Shown piece by piece: positions 17,518-26,524 of a stretch of DNA of 64,000 nt. This DNA comes from Caccoplasma intestinavium (GTDB taxonomy: Bacteria > Bacteroidota > Bacteroidia > Bacteroidales > UBA11471). Both the position numbers and the translations under genes were made by a program. The notes beneath the pieces are model-generated. The model was not told the origin of the DNA and searched no databases. It saw only the letters and a list, made by a program, of their open reading frames with translations. The stretch is taken from contig DVKT01000022.1 of assembly GCA_018715885.1 (NCBI GenBank), positions 36,090 to 100,089 on the forward strand. The letters are read 5' to 3'. Each line of letters begins with the position of its first letter. Positions within the stretch are counted from its first letter, which is position 1.

Positions 17518-18900
17518 TTATACGGCGTTCTCATCGCCTTTCAATAAGAGAACAAAGGTGAGAAATATTATTTTCAAATCCAATAAGATGTTCCAGTTTT
17601 CGATATACCAAATGTCGTATTCGACCCTTTTTTCCATCTGCCACAATTCCCGGGTTTCTCCCCTGTAACCGTTGATCTGCGCCCAACCGGTAAGACCGGG
17701 TTTCACGAAATGGCGTACCATATATTTTTCTATAATGGCAGAATAATCTCGGGTATGCTTCAACATGTGAGGGCGCGGCCCGACAAAAGACATATCTCCC
17801 TTTAAAATATTAAAAATTTGCGGCAGTTCGTCGAGGCTTGTTTTACGTAAAAAATGTCCGATTCGCGTAATACGCGGATCGTTGGCTGTTGCTTGTAATT
17901 TATCGGCATCTACATTAATACGCATTGTCCTAAACTTTAAGCAATTAAACTCTTTTCCCATATATCCGGTACGTTTCTGCCGAAAAAGAACTGGGCCAGG
18001 AGAAGAGAGCTTTACCATGAATGCAATCGGCAAATACCATATAGGGGCCAACAAAGTAATGATCAAAGACAAAAGGAAGTCAAAAAATCGTTTCGCACAT
18101 CGCCCTGTCCACCTTTGCAACGGTTCTTTGCAAATCGAAAGTAATGGTATATTCCCCATTATCTGATAATGCAGCCGTCGAGGTATATACTGTGATATTT
18201 CCGGCAAAATAAAGAAACGGATTCCATTTTGTTCCGAGAAATACAACAAATCTATAATCTTCCTATTCTCTTTATCGGGTAATGCGCAATATATTTCATC
18301 GACTTGATTATCGAGACAAAACGTCCCGACCGCTCCTATATCTCCCCTAAACTGCGGAACGAATTTCTCAAAAGACATATCATTATCGAAAAAGCCCAAG
18401 AAGCGGAAACCATATCCTGCATCGGATTGCAACTCATTATACAAAGAAATCCCCGCCGGACCTGCACCGACGATAACGACACGTTTGAAATTATATCCGC
18501 GACTGCGAATATATCGAAGTATCCGGTTCGATAACAACCACCAAAGATTCAAGATACAGAAGAAAAAGGCAAAAAGCAGTAACAATCTCGTCGAATCGAT
18601 ATAGACTTTCACACATGCCATACATGCCGAAAATACCAAAAAAGAGAAAAAAACCGATTCCGATGCTATCAGCAGCAATCGGTCGATGCACACGATACGC
18701 ATATTATGTACATACCTGAAAAAAAAGGCTATGGGCAAATACGACAAATTCAATAAAAGGCAAACGATTCTTCTCGAAAGGGCATCGGTAAAGGTATCGG
18801 GATAAAAATATAATAAAAGCAAAAAGGCGACATTGAGACACACAAAGTCGCCTAAGGTTATTAGTTTACTAATTAAATGACCGAAACCTTTCCTTATCAT
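17518..18900 (-). CDS. Undecaprenyl-phosphate glycosylphosphotransferase (WcaJ-like)
   Basis: 460 residues with four to five N-terminal membrane helices, a CoA-binding-like Rossmann domain (RVVIVGAGPAGISLYNEL), another helix, and the catalytic PglC-type domain: FRQKRTGYMGKEFNCLKFRTM, KTSLDELPQIFNILKGDMSFV, GPRPHML and PGLTGWAQINGYRGET. The last motif is typical of glucose-1-phosphate transferases. With ugd just downstream it forms an initiation-plus-precursor pair without the remaining glycosyltransferases, flippase or polymerase in this window. Confidence 0.88.
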   Translation of the reverse strand: MIRKGFGHLISKLITLGDFVCLNVAFLLLLYFYPDTFTDALSRRIVCLLLNLSYLPIAFFFRYVHNMRIVCIDRLLLIASESVFFSFLVFSACMACVKVYIDSTRLLLLFAFFFCILNLWWLLSNRILRYIRSRGYNFKRVVIVGAGPAGISLYNELQSDAGYGFRFLGFFDNDMSFEKFVPQFRGDIGAVGTFCLDNQVDEIYCALPDKENRKIIDLLYFSEQNGIRFFILPEISQYIPRRLHYQIMGNIPLLSICKEPLQRWTGRCAKRFFDFLLSLIITLLAPIWYLPIAFMVKLSSPGPVLFRQKRTGYMGKEFNCLKFRTMRINVDADKLQATANDPRITRIGHFLRKTSLDELPQIFNILKGDMSFVGPRPHMLKHTRDYSAIIEKYMVRHFVKPGLTGWAQINGYRGETRELWQMEKRVEYDIWYIENWNILLDLKIIFLTFVLLLKGDENAV

Positions 18901-18954
18901 AATAATAGGTTTATGATATGATAACGAAAAATTCGATACGGATATTATACCGTA

Positions 18955-20853
18955 TTACTGTAATTTTTCATCGATCAGCCCTATTTTTTGGACGATCAAC
19001 TGCATATCATCTTTTAATTTTTCAATCTTCCGTTCCAAATCTTCTATCATTTTATTTCCCGACTTGGAAGAAACATTGAGAAAACCCATATTATTTTGAT
19101 AGGTTTGCAAATTATTTTTCAGACCCTCATAGGCCCGCATCAAACGTTCTCGTTCGCGATAAAGTTTGTTTTGGGCTTGATCGGAAGAGGCTAACTCCTC
19201 AACTGTATTACTAAACGCATCCAATCGATTCCGAGTCTCTTTCATGTTCCAGCGTTTGAAATGTGAATCAAGAGCCGTTTGATATTGTTTACGTAACTTA
19301 TCTTTTTCTTTAAAGGGAACATGACCTATCGCAGCCCATTCGGCCATCAATGCTCTGACCTGTACCAATCCTTCATTTTTATCCAACGTCTCATCTATGG
19401 CATTCAATTTTTCGATGACAGCTTGTTTGGCCGAGAGATTGTTCTGCTCTTCGCTTCTCTTTGAGGCAAATTCCTGCTTCTTCCGTTCAAAAAAGTAATC
19501 GCATGCCTCTGTAAATCGTTTCCATACGGTATCGGAATACTTGCGAGGAACAGCCCCTATCGTGCGCCACTCTTTTTGGAGTTGTGTCAACTTATCCGAA
19601 ACAGCACGCCAATCTGTACTCTCTTTCAAGGCCTCTGCTTGTTCACATAAGGCTCTTTTCTTTTCGAGATTGACAGACATTGTATCTTTAACCGATTTAT
19701 AATAATCGGCTTTACGGGAGAAAAACAAATCGCAGGATTTCCTGAATCGTTCGAACAGCTGTGCATTTACCTTTCGAGATGCAAACCCGACAGCTTTCCA
19801 ACGTTCTTGCATATCCAAGACTTTTTTGGTCATTTCATCCCATGCGGAAAATGATTGCAAAGAAGACAAATCAATAGCTTCTATCTCTTCGCATAAAGCA
19901 ATCTTCGACTGCTCATTGGCTTGTTCCGTAGCTTTTATCGTTTCGAAATATTGTTGGTGGCGTTTGTTAATCACAGTCGATGCCTCTTTGAAACGATTCC
20001 ATATTTCTTCACGCATTTCTTTCGCAACCGGTCCTATGCCACGCCATTCCTCATGAAGACTCTGCAATGTTTTAAACGCATCTAATATATCGGTATTCTC
20101 AGCAAGAGCTTCCGCTTGTTCGCAAAGAGAAATTTTTTGTTCAAGATTTTTCTTGAAATCATAATCTCTCAACTCTTTGTGTATCTTCAACAAATCATAG
20201 AAGTTCTCGCTGTATGTCTGAAAATTTTTCCACAATTCGCTGACTGCTGATGCCGGGACATTTACAATTTCTTTAAACGCCTGTTGCCGCTCCTTGAAAT
20301 CATTATAATATTTACCGATATTATCCGGATCTTGAAGATAGCCCTTAATCTCATCGAGAATAGCGTGTTTACGTGCCAAATTTTCTTCTTTTTCCTTTTC
20401 TATGGCCTCTATATATGCAGCCTTTTTCTCTTTGAATACATTCAAAAGGCCTTTTAAAGTATCTTCCAAAGAATCAAACGGAATCTGGAACTCTCCTTTT
20501 TCTCCATCTGTTTTTTCATCATATTTCCGATGAGCCTCTTCTATTTCATTTTTCCGTTGCTTATAATACAACTGCTTCAATGCATCTATCTCATCTTTTA
20601 CTTCTTCGACAGGCATTTCCAAAAGAGCCTTGATACGTTCTATAATCTGCTCCCGTGAATAAATACCCGAAACAGAATCTGCACGTACTACCTCCGAATC
20701 GGATGGTGCTGCTTCACATACCACCTCCGGAGAATCCACAGAAGAGGAAACAGCATTCATTTCCGAATCTGTTACCACATTATTATCAGCTGTATTTGAC
20801 ATATTTTTTCCCAGTACGCTATCTTCCGAAGAAAGAATATCTTGAGGTTCCAT
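18955..20853 (-). CDS. DUF349 domain protein
   Basis: 632 residues, strongly charged and helical. Several DUF349 repeats are visible, each about 70 residues with a WxxIGPVAKxxxxxIWxxF-type core (for example EEWRGIGPVAKEMREEIWNR and KEWRTIGAVPRKYSDTVWKR) and a following coiled coil. The first about 70 residues are acidic and disordered. No signal peptide. DUF349 proteins are common in Bacteroidetes and actinobacteria; their function is unknown. It is separated from the cas6 gene by 127 nt. Confidence 0.85.
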   Translation of the reverse strand: MEPQDILSSEDSVLGKNMSNTADNNVVTDSEMNAVSSSVDSPEVVCEAAPSDSEVVRADSVSGIYSREQIIERIKALLEMPVEEVKDEIDALKQLYYKQRKNEIEEAHRKYDEKTDGEKGEFQIPFDSLEDTLKGLLNVFKEKKAAYIEAIEKEKEENLARKHAILDEIKGYLQDPDNIGKYYNDFKERQQAFKEIVNVPASAVSELWKNFQTYSENFYDLLKIHKELRDYDFKKNLEQKISLCEQAEALAENTDILDAFKTLQSLHEEWRGIGPVAKEMREEIWNRFKEASTVINKRHQQYFETIKATEQANEQSKIALCEEIEAIDLSSLQSFSAWDEMTKKVLDMQERWKAVGFASRKVNAQLFERFRKSCDLFFSRKADYYKSVKDTMSVNLEKKRALCEQAEALKESTDWRAVSDKLTQLQKEWRTIGAVPRKYSDTVWKRFTEACDYFFERKKQEFASKRSEEQNNLSAKQAVIEKLNAIDETLDKNEGLVQVRALMAEWAAIGHVPFKEKDKLRKQYQTALDSHFKRWNMKETRNRLDAFSNTVEELASSDQAQNKLYRERERLMRAYEGLKNNLQTYQNNMGFLNVSSKSGNKMIEDLERKIEKLKDDMQLIVQKIGLIDEKLQ

Positions 20854-20980
20854 TATACAAAAGTTTAAATAAGATGTATTTTTGTCTTACAAAAGAAAGA
20901 AAAATTTTCGGTTATTCATAACAAATCCCGGCATTTTTTCGCTTGAAAAGATATTTTACGCTTTTTTCTGACGTTTTCGC

Positions 20981-21754
20981 CTATTCATAGATTTCAATGC
21001 AACCGAAACCAAGACTTATCTTATCGCCCAGCCCCGTGTTGTGTATGAGCTGTTGCAAAACCGGATGCAACGTAAGTCTGAACTTGCACATATAACCTAT
21101 GACCTTAGATTCTTCTCTCGTAAACCGCTTTATAAATATACCTTTACGCTTAGGCGGGGCTATCAGTTCAAATTTAAAATTGCTTTCATACGGAAAATCT
21201 TTTCCATAAAAATAGCTGTATTTTTCCAATATCGTATGCAGCAACAGTTCTTCATAGTCGGGTGATTCAGGACCGATATATTCGAAACTGCGATTTGTTC
21301 TCATACAGGAAACGACAATAGGCGAAAGCGATAAATAAGTCATCGTTTCGGTATATTCCACCGGCTCGCTTTTATAGATTTCATCTATTTTGAAAGCAAC
21401 CTGAGACTTCCTGTCTCCGACCAATATATCTCTGCCCTGAAAGGCTCTTCTTATAAATTCTTCGCTTCCCCGCTCAGGCAAGGTCGAAATCCATAACTGT
21501 ACCCTTTTGGCCAAAACATACAGACGGTCTTCTTCCACCTTTATCTTGGGTATATAAAAATTCGATACCGACAACAGTTTATACCGGGTATTCATTTCCG
21601 GCAAAAAACCATTCATACCCAACCATTGCTCATAAGCCCCTCTATCTTCTGTCAAGATTCTGTGTACACACGACGATAATTCATACTGATAACTTACCGG
21701 CAAAATATTTCCCGACAGCTCCGTCTGTACAGATAGCACTAATTTAAATCGCAT
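20981..21754 (-). CDS. cas6: Orphan Cas6-family CRISPR endoribonuclease
   Basis: 257 residues, normal Cas6 length. Two ferredoxin-like halves are suggested: an N-terminal RFKLVLSVQTELSGNILPVS strand-turn and the C-terminal glycine-rich loop GLGDKISLGFGCIEI, which ends Cas6 proteins. Cas6 cuts CRISPR transcripts in their repeats. In Bacteroidetes homologues, as I recall, the catalytic histidine lies in a WLHxxGF segment; here the segment reads WLGMNGF (residues 44-50), with Gly46 where His is expected. No other cas gene or repeat array is present in the window. A perfect AAGGAGGA stands about 8 nt before the start. It lies 64 nt downstream of the M16 gene. Confidence 0.8.
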   Translation of the reverse strand: MRFKLVLSVQTELSGNILPVSYQYELSSCVHRILTEDRGAYEQWLGMNGFLPEMNTRYKLLSVSNFYIPKIKVEEDRLYVLAKRVQLWISTLPERGSEEFIRRAFQGRDILVGDRKSQVAFKIDEIYKSEPVEYTETMTYLSLSPIVVSCMRTNRSFEYIGPESPDYEELLLHTILEKYSYFYGKDFPYESNFKFELIAPPKRKGIFIKRFTREESKVIGYMCKFRLTLHPVLQQLIHNTGLGDKISLGFGCIEIYE

Positions 21755-21762
21755 AATTTTTA

Positions 21763-21770
21763 TCCTCCTT
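21763..21770 (-). promoter_or_regulatory. Strong Shine-Dalgarno site before cas6
   Basis: The minus strand reads AAGGAGGA about 8 nt before the cas6 ATG. Bacteroidetes genes generally lack such sites. A related AAAGGAGA precedes clpB and the transglutaminase gene in this window, so the site alone does not prove foreign origin. Confidence 0.5.
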
Positions 21771-21818
21771 ACATGTAAGTTTTATCTTACTTTTTCATCA
21801 AATCATATTGTGCTGTAT

Positions 21819-23063
21819 TCAACAGCTATCCTGAGCTTTGTAATACAACGTAGACATATTATTGGCTCTAAATACCGCTTGTGCCGTCTTTTGCAACGAT
21901 TCCGGCGTGATACGATAATATTTCTCGACTTCCCTGTCTATCGATTCGGCAGCATCTATCAACTCAAAATAAGATAAATTCGCAGCCTTGTCGACATAAC
22001 TCAAATTTGAAAAAAGATATCCCGTCTCGAACTTATGCACCATTTTACTGATTTCCTGTTCCGAGGCTGATTCCCTGCAAAGTCTCCCCAACTCCTCCTC
22101 TATGGCCTCGTCGGCCTGTTGTAACGAGACACCTTGATTCAATCGGCCATTTATCAAAAAAAGACCCGCGTCAATATCACCCGTAATGCTTGCATCTATA
22201 CTGGTAAAAAGCGACTTTTCCATAACCAAACGGCGAAATAAGCGGGAAGAACGACCGTTTGACAGTATGTCCGACATCAAATCACAGGTCTGATAATCGG
22301 CATCGCATCGTCGGCCCATATGATAAGCTTTCACGATGGCATCAGAAGGGATGTCTCTGACAACCTCTTTATAGCGAGGCGCTTCCTGCTCCGGCTCGGG
22401 CAAGATACAACGTGGTGCTATATTTCTTTTCTCAATAGGAGAAAACCACTTTTCGGATAAGCGCAAAGCCTCTTCAAAAGAAATATCGCCGACCACTGCC
22501 AAAATTGCATTATTGGGAGCATAATGGTTATAAAAAAAAGATCTTACATCTTCGAGCGTAGCTTTCTCTATATGAGATATATCCCGGCCTATCACCGGCC
22601 AGCGGTAAGGATGCTCCCGATAAGCCAATTCCCGTATAATGGCAGGAATATCCCCATAAGGTTGATTCAATGTCCGTTGCTTGAACTCTTCCATAACAAC
22701 GGCCTTTTGCACATCAAGGCTATGTTGGGAAAAATCCAACCCCAACATTCGGTCGGATTCCAACCAAAAGGCAGTCTCTACATTTTGCCGGGGAACTATC
22801 GTATAATAATTTGTAATGTCATTACTCGTCCATGCATTGTTTTCACCTCCGGCCTTTTGCAACGCCGTATCGAAATCGGGGATATGAAGCGACCCGCCAA
22901 ACATAAGATGCTCAAAAAGATGCGCAAAACCCGTACAATCCGGAGACTCGTCCCGAGCCCCCACATCATACAACAGATTTATAGCGACCATTCGCGTATT
23001 GCTATCGGCATGATGCAACAGTCTCAATCCATTGAGAAATTGATATTTATTTACGGTTATCAC
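21819..23063 (-). CDS. M16 family zinc metallopeptidase
   Basis: 414 residues, the size of the single-unit (about 45 kDa) M16B peptidases related to mitochondrial processing peptidase. The inverted zinc motif HLFEHLMFGG (HxxEH) is intact, and VVMEEFKQRTLNQPYGD supplies the downstream glutamate region. A second domain follows (residues about 210-414). No signal peptide, so it is probably cytoplasmic. It is encoded 6 nt downstream of the cyclophilin gene. Confidence 0.88.
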   Translation of the reverse strand: MITVNKYQFLNGLRLLHHADSNTRMVAINLLYDVGARDESPDCTGFAHLFEHLMFGGSLHIPDFDTALQKAGGENNAWTSNDITNYYTIVPRQNVETAFWLESDRMLGLDFSQHSLDVQKAVVMEEFKQRTLNQPYGDIPAIIRELAYREHPYRWPVIGRDISHIEKATLEDVRSFFYNHYAPNNAILAVVGDISFEEALRLSEKWFSPIEKRNIAPRCILPEPEQEAPRYKEVVRDIPSDAIVKAYHMGRRCDADYQTCDLMSDILSNGRSSRLFRRLVMEKSLFTSIDASITGDIDAGLFLINGRLNQGVSLQQADEAIEEELGRLCRESASEQEISKMVHKFETGYLFSNLSYVDKAANLSYFELIDAAESIDREVEKYYRITPESLQKTAQAVFRANNMSTLYYKAQDSC

Positions 23064-23069
23064 TTATCT

Positions 23070-23897
23070 TCAATCCAAAACTTTCATGCTCATTTTTATA
23101 TCATGTTCCGGCCGGTCTCCATTACGAGTCGGGACAGATTGTATTCGATCCAAGACATCAAAACCTTCGACCACCTCTCCGAAAACCGTATAATCACCGT
23201 CCAAATGCGGAGATCCTCCGATTGTCGTATAGGCCTGCTTCTGATCGGGAGAAAAACGTACAGCTCCATCTTTCTTCATAATCTCTTTCGTTTCTTTTAT
23301 GAGATTATCCTGTAATTCCGATAATGCAGTCTGATTTCTTTCCAAACGATATTGCATAATCTCTTTGCGACGCTTCGATAACAACGATTGGAATACCATT
23401 TCCTCTTTTCGCCGGGTCAATTGCTGTTCCATCGAAGCCAACTGACCATCGGTAAAAATAGTTCCGGTAACAATATAAAACTGCGACCCCGAAGATTCTT
23501 TTCTTGGATTTACATTATCTCCTTGACGAGCTGCCGCCAACGCACCTTTTTTATGGAAATGAGACGGTGTGAATTCTGCCGGAATCGTATACCCTGGCCC
23601 ACCTGTACCCAAAGATTGCTCGGACCCGGCCTGCCGGGAATCGGGATCGCCGCCTTGTATCATAAAGTCTTTTATCACTCTATGAAATAATAAATCCTCA
23701 TAAAAACCACTATTCACCAACTTAATAAAATTATCTCTATGTCCCGGTGTGTCATTATACAACTTCACAATAATTTCTCCAAGATCGGTTTTTATCGATA
23801 CATATGTATGGGTTTTATCACGCATGGTACAAGACGACATAAATAAGATTATAGAAACTATAAGTACGAATTTATTACACATTCCAAACCTCCTCAT
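23070..23897 (-). CDS. Peptidyl-prolyl isomerase, cyclophilin-type lipoprotein
   Basis: About 275 residues starting at MRRFGMCNKF. The N-terminal signal ends in the lipobox-like FMSSC. The cyclophilin core is clear (LFHRVIKDFMIQGGDPDS, then GSQFYIVTG and DGDYTVFGEVVEGFDVLDRI), but about 70 residues rich in Lys, Glu and Gln form a likely coiled-coil insertion in the middle of the domain. This insertion is often seen in Bacteroidetes cyclophilins. The longer start at 23927 would put an acidic residue ahead of the signal, so 23897 was preferred. It catalyses proline isomerisation of exported proteins. Confidence 0.85.
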   Translation of the reverse strand: MRRFGMCNKFVLIVSIILFMSSCTMRDKTHTYVSIKTDLGEIIVKLYNDTPGHRDNFIKLVNSGFYEDLLFHRVIKDFMIQGGDPDSRQAGSEQSLGTGGPGYTIPAEFTPSHFHKKGALAAARQGDNVNPRKESSGSQFYIVTGTIFTDGQLASMEQQLTRRKEEMVFQSLLSKRRKEIMQYRLERNQTALSELQDNLIKETKEIMKKDGAVRFSPDQKQAYTTIGGSPHLDGDYTVFGEVVEGFDVLDRIQSVPTRNGDRPEHDIKMSMKVLD

Positions 23898-23969
23898 TTT
23901 TACATCGAAGGCATTAAACATCTGCACTATTTTACTTTTGAAAGAAAAATATACTTTTTGTTTGGTAGC

Positions 23970-24000
23970 AAATTTACACCTTTACACAATACCCTGCAAG
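23970..24000 (-). promoter_or_regulatory. Promoter for the cyclophilin/M16 genes
   Basis: On the minus strand TTG (24000-23998), 20 nt, then TAAATTTG (23977-23970). The expected transcript start is near 23963. Confidence 0.6.
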
Positions 24001-24062
24001 GCTTTTCTGTAAAAAAATTTTCCCTGTTATGCATAAATTCCCCTATTTCCATAAATTATTCG

Positions 24063-24070
24063 TATATTTG
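24063..24070 (+). promoter_or_regulatory. Promoter -7 element for cysQ
   Basis: TATATTTG at 24063-24070 matches the -7 consensus and lies 27 nt before the cysQ ATG at 24098. No clear TTTG is seen at the -33 position, so the promoter may be weak or activated. Confidence 0.45.
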
Positions 24071-24097
24071 CAAATCAGTAGATGTATTTTTCTTATC

Positions 24098-24907
24098 ATG
24101 ACTACCGAAAATTTATTATTGCTTGCTATACGCGCTGCATTAGAGGCCGGGGCGGACATTCGTCGTATCTACAACAATCCGGGAAACGACTTCGATATCG
24201 AATACAAGGCCGATAATTCACCATTGACAATCGCCGACAAAACATCTGATGCCACGATCGAAAAGCACCTCAAATCTACCCCCTATCCTATCCTCACCGA
24301 AGAAAAAAAGGCTTTACCTTTCGAGGAACGGAAAAAATGGGAGAAATTATGGATTGTAGATCCGCTCGACGGAACAAAAGAATTTATAAAACGAAACGGT
24401 GAATTTACCGTAAACATTGCGTTGGTCGAAAACGGTTTGCCGACTTTGGGCGTTATTTACGTACCGATAAAAAAAAGTCTTTATTTCGGAGAGATCAATT
24501 CAGGTGGTTACCGGGTAGACGACATTACCGATTTACAAGAAAGCGGTTCTTTTCAAAACTTGATTTCATTGTCCTGTCCACTACCGCAATCCGATCCGCA
24601 ACGTCCTTATACAGTTGTTGCATCACGCTCCCACCTTTCACCCGAAACAGAAGTATTTATAAACGACCTGCGTAAAAAACACCATGAAATCGAAATCGTA
24701 TCGATAGGCAGTTCCTTGAAAATATGTTTAGTATGTGAGGGTGCTGCGGATATATACCCTAGATTTGCACCTACAATGGAATGGGATACGGCCGCCGGTC
24801 ATGCCATAGCTCGTGCTACAGGTAAAAATATTTTTCACACCGATAGAAAAACCCCTATCAGTTACAACAAAGAAGATCTTCACAACCCCTGGTTCATAGT
24901 GGAATAA
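24098..24907 (+). CDS. cysQ: 3'(2'),5'-bisphosphate nucleotidase CysQ
   Basis: 269 residues from MTTENLL. It hydrolyses 3'-phosphoadenosine 5'-phosphate (PAP), the by-product of sulfonation, to AMP. Inositol-monophosphatase-fold metal motifs are present: ADNSPLTIADK, EEKKALPF, WIVDPLDGTKEF and the C-terminal EWDTAAGHAI. The start 69 nt into the open frame is set by the -7 element at 24063. It leads the PAPS cluster, and removal of PAP is what the downstream sulfotransferase would need. Confidence 0.93.
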   Translation: MTTENLLLLAIRAALEAGADIRRIYNNPGNDFDIEYKADNSPLTIADKTSDATIEKHLKSTPYPILTEEKKALPFEERKKWEKLWIVDPLDGTKEFIKRNGEFTVNIALVENGLPTLGVIYVPIKKSLYFGEINSGGYRVDDITDLQESGSFQNLISLSCPLPQSDPQRPYTVVASRSHLSPETEVFINDLRKKHHEIEIVSIGSSLKICLVCEGAADIYPRFAPTMEWDTAAGHAIARATGKNIFHTDRKTPISYNKEDLHNPWFIVE

Positions 24908-24927
24908 ATAAACATTTCAGAAAAAAG

Positions 24928-25527
24928 ATGGAAAAACATATATACCCGATATTCGATCGCATGCTGCAACGCAACGATCGGGAAAAACTACTTGGGCAAA
25001 AAGGTATCATGTTATGGTTCACCGGTCTTTCCGGATCGGGCAAAAGCACTTTGGCCATAGCACTCGAACGCGAGTTATACAATAGCGGTATATTATGCCG
25101 TATCCTCGACGGCGACAATATCCGTACCGGCATCAACAACAACTTGGGATTTACCGAAGCCGATCGGGTAGAAAACATACGTCGCATAGCAGAAGTTGCC
25201 AAACTATTTGTCGATTGCGGAGTCGTAACAATCGCTGCATTCATCAGCCCGACAGAACAAATACGACAAATGGCCGCCGATATAATCGGGAAAGACGATT
25301 TTTTCGAAATTTATGTAAATACACCTCTGGAAGTTTGCGAAGAAAGAGATGTCAAAGGGTTATACAAGAAAGCCCGACAAGGAGAAATAAAAAACTTTAC
25401 GGGCATATCCGCTCCGTTCGAAGCGCCACTCAATCCTGCCATAACCATTGATACTTCGGCCTGCTCACTGGAAGAAAGCGTAAATTTACTCAAAAAAATC
25501 ATTATTCCTCAAATAAAGCCCATATAG
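24928..25527 (+). CDS. cysC: Adenylylsulfate (APS) kinase
   Basis: 199 residues. It phosphorylates APS to PAPS. The P-loop GLSGSGKST is intact, followed by LDGDNIRTGINNNLGF (APS/adenine site), ENIRRIAEVAKLF and FISPTE, then VCEERDVKGLYKKARQGEIKNFTGI, all typical of CysC. It lies 20 nt downstream of cysQ and ahead of the sulfurylase subunits. A second, degenerate copy of this domain is fused to CysN. Confidence 0.95.
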   Translation: MEKHIYPIFDRMLQRNDREKLLGQKGIMLWFTGLSGSGKSTLAIALERELYNSGILCRILDGDNIRTGINNNLGFTEADRVENIRRIAEVAKLFVDCGVVTIAAFISPTEQIRQMAADIIGKDDFFEIYVNTPLEVCEERDVKGLYKKARQGEIKNFTGISAPFEAPLNPAITIDTSACSLEESVNLLKKIIIPQIKPI

Positions 25528-25533
25528 GATTTC

Positions 25534-25561
25534 TTTGCTTTCAGAGAAATAGCTACATTTG
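25534..25561 (+). promoter_or_regulatory. Possible internal promoter before cysD
   Basis: TACATTTG at 25554-25561 is a good -7 element. TTTG at 25534-25537 is 16 nt upstream, a shorter spacer than usual. It lies in the 74-nt gap between cysC and cysD and could allow separate expression of cysDN and the sulfotransferase. Confidence 0.4.
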
Positions 25562-25601
25562 CGGCATTGAAATAACGAGACAATCAGAAAAACAAATAAT
25601 A

Positions 25602-26510
25602 ATGTCAGAATACAAACTGAGCCACTTGAAAGAATTGGAATCGGAATCGATTCATATCATACGGGAAGTGGCTGCCGAATTTGAAAATCCGGTTATGTTA
25701 TATTCCATAGGCAAAGACTCGTCGGTCATGGTACGGCTGGCCGAAAAGGCTTTTGCTCCCGGAAAAGTACCTTTCCCCCTAATGCACATCGACTCGAAAT
25801 GGAAATTCAAAGAAATGATAGAATTTCGAGACAAGTACGCCCAAGAACACAACTGGAACCTAATCGTAGAATACAATAAAGAAGCATACGAAGCCGGTGT
25901 AGGGCCGTTTACGCATGGCAGTAAAGTTCATACCGACCTGATGAAGACCCAGGCTTTGCTCCACGCTTTGGACAAATACAAATTCGACGCCGCTTTCGGA
26001 GGTGCCCGTCGCGACGAAGAGAAATCCAGAGCCAAAGAACGAATTTTCTCTTTCAGAGATCGTTTCCATCAATGGGATCCCAAGAATCAAAGACCCGAAT
26101 TATGGGATATCTATAATACCCGCGTACACAAAGGCGAGTCGATACGTGTATTCCCGCTCTCGAACTGGACCGAATTAGACATTTGGCAATATATCCGTCT
26201 CGAAAATATTCCTATCGTTCCCCTATATTTTGCCAAAGAACGACCCATCGTCAATATCGACGGGAATCTCATCATGGTCGACGACGACCGTATGCCCGAA
26301 GCATATCGCAAACAAGCACAAATGATGAAAGTCCGTTTCCGTACCCTCGGTTGTTATCCGCTCACAGGCGCTATCGAATCGGAAGCCGATACAATAGAAA
26401 AAATCGTCGAAGAAATGATGACGACAACAAAAAGTGAACGAACTACACGAGTTATCGACTTTGACCAAGAAGCCAGTATGGAACAAAAAAAACGTGAAGG
26501 ATATTTCTAA
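25602..26510 (+). CDS. cysD: Sulfate adenylyltransferase subunit 2
   Basis: 302 residues, the normal length. It forms APS from ATP and sulfate together with CysN. The PP-loop is YSIGKDSSVMVRL, followed by HIDSKWKFKEMIEFRD and GGARRDEEKSRAKERIFSFR, all characteristic of CysD. The C-terminal ERTTRVIDFDQEASMEQKKR segment is conserved in the family. CysN starts 14 nt after the stop. Confidence 0.96.
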   Translation: MSEYKLSHLKELESESIHIIREVAAEFENPVMLYSIGKDSSVMVRLAEKAFAPGKVPFPLMHIDSKWKFKEMIEFRDKYAQEHNWNLIVEYNKEAYEAGVGPFTHGSKVHTDLMKTQALLHALDKYKFDAAFGGARRDEEKSRAKERIFSFRDRFHQWDPKNQRPELWDIYNTRVHKGESIRVFPLSNWTELDIWQYIRLENIPIVPLYFAKERPIVNIDGNLIMVDDDRMPEAYRKQAQMMKVRFRTLGCYPLTGAIESEADTIEKIVEEMMTTTKSERTTRVIDFDQEASMEQKKREGYF

Positions 26511-26524
26511 GCCATTGAGAAAAC

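Noticed and set aside
21763..21770. The AAGGAGGA site before cas6 as proof of recent transfer
   Set aside because: Similar AAAGGAGA sites precede clpB and the transglutaminase gene here, so it is only weak evidence.
20854..21818. CRISPR array near cas6
   Set aside because: The flanking gaps of 127 and 64 nt contain no direct repeats, and no repeat-spacer pattern was noticed elsewhere in the window.
22524..23315. 263-codon open frame on the plus strand over the M16 peptidase and cyclophilin genes
   Set aside because: Antisense to two genes with intact catalytic motifs; no recognisable domain in the translation.
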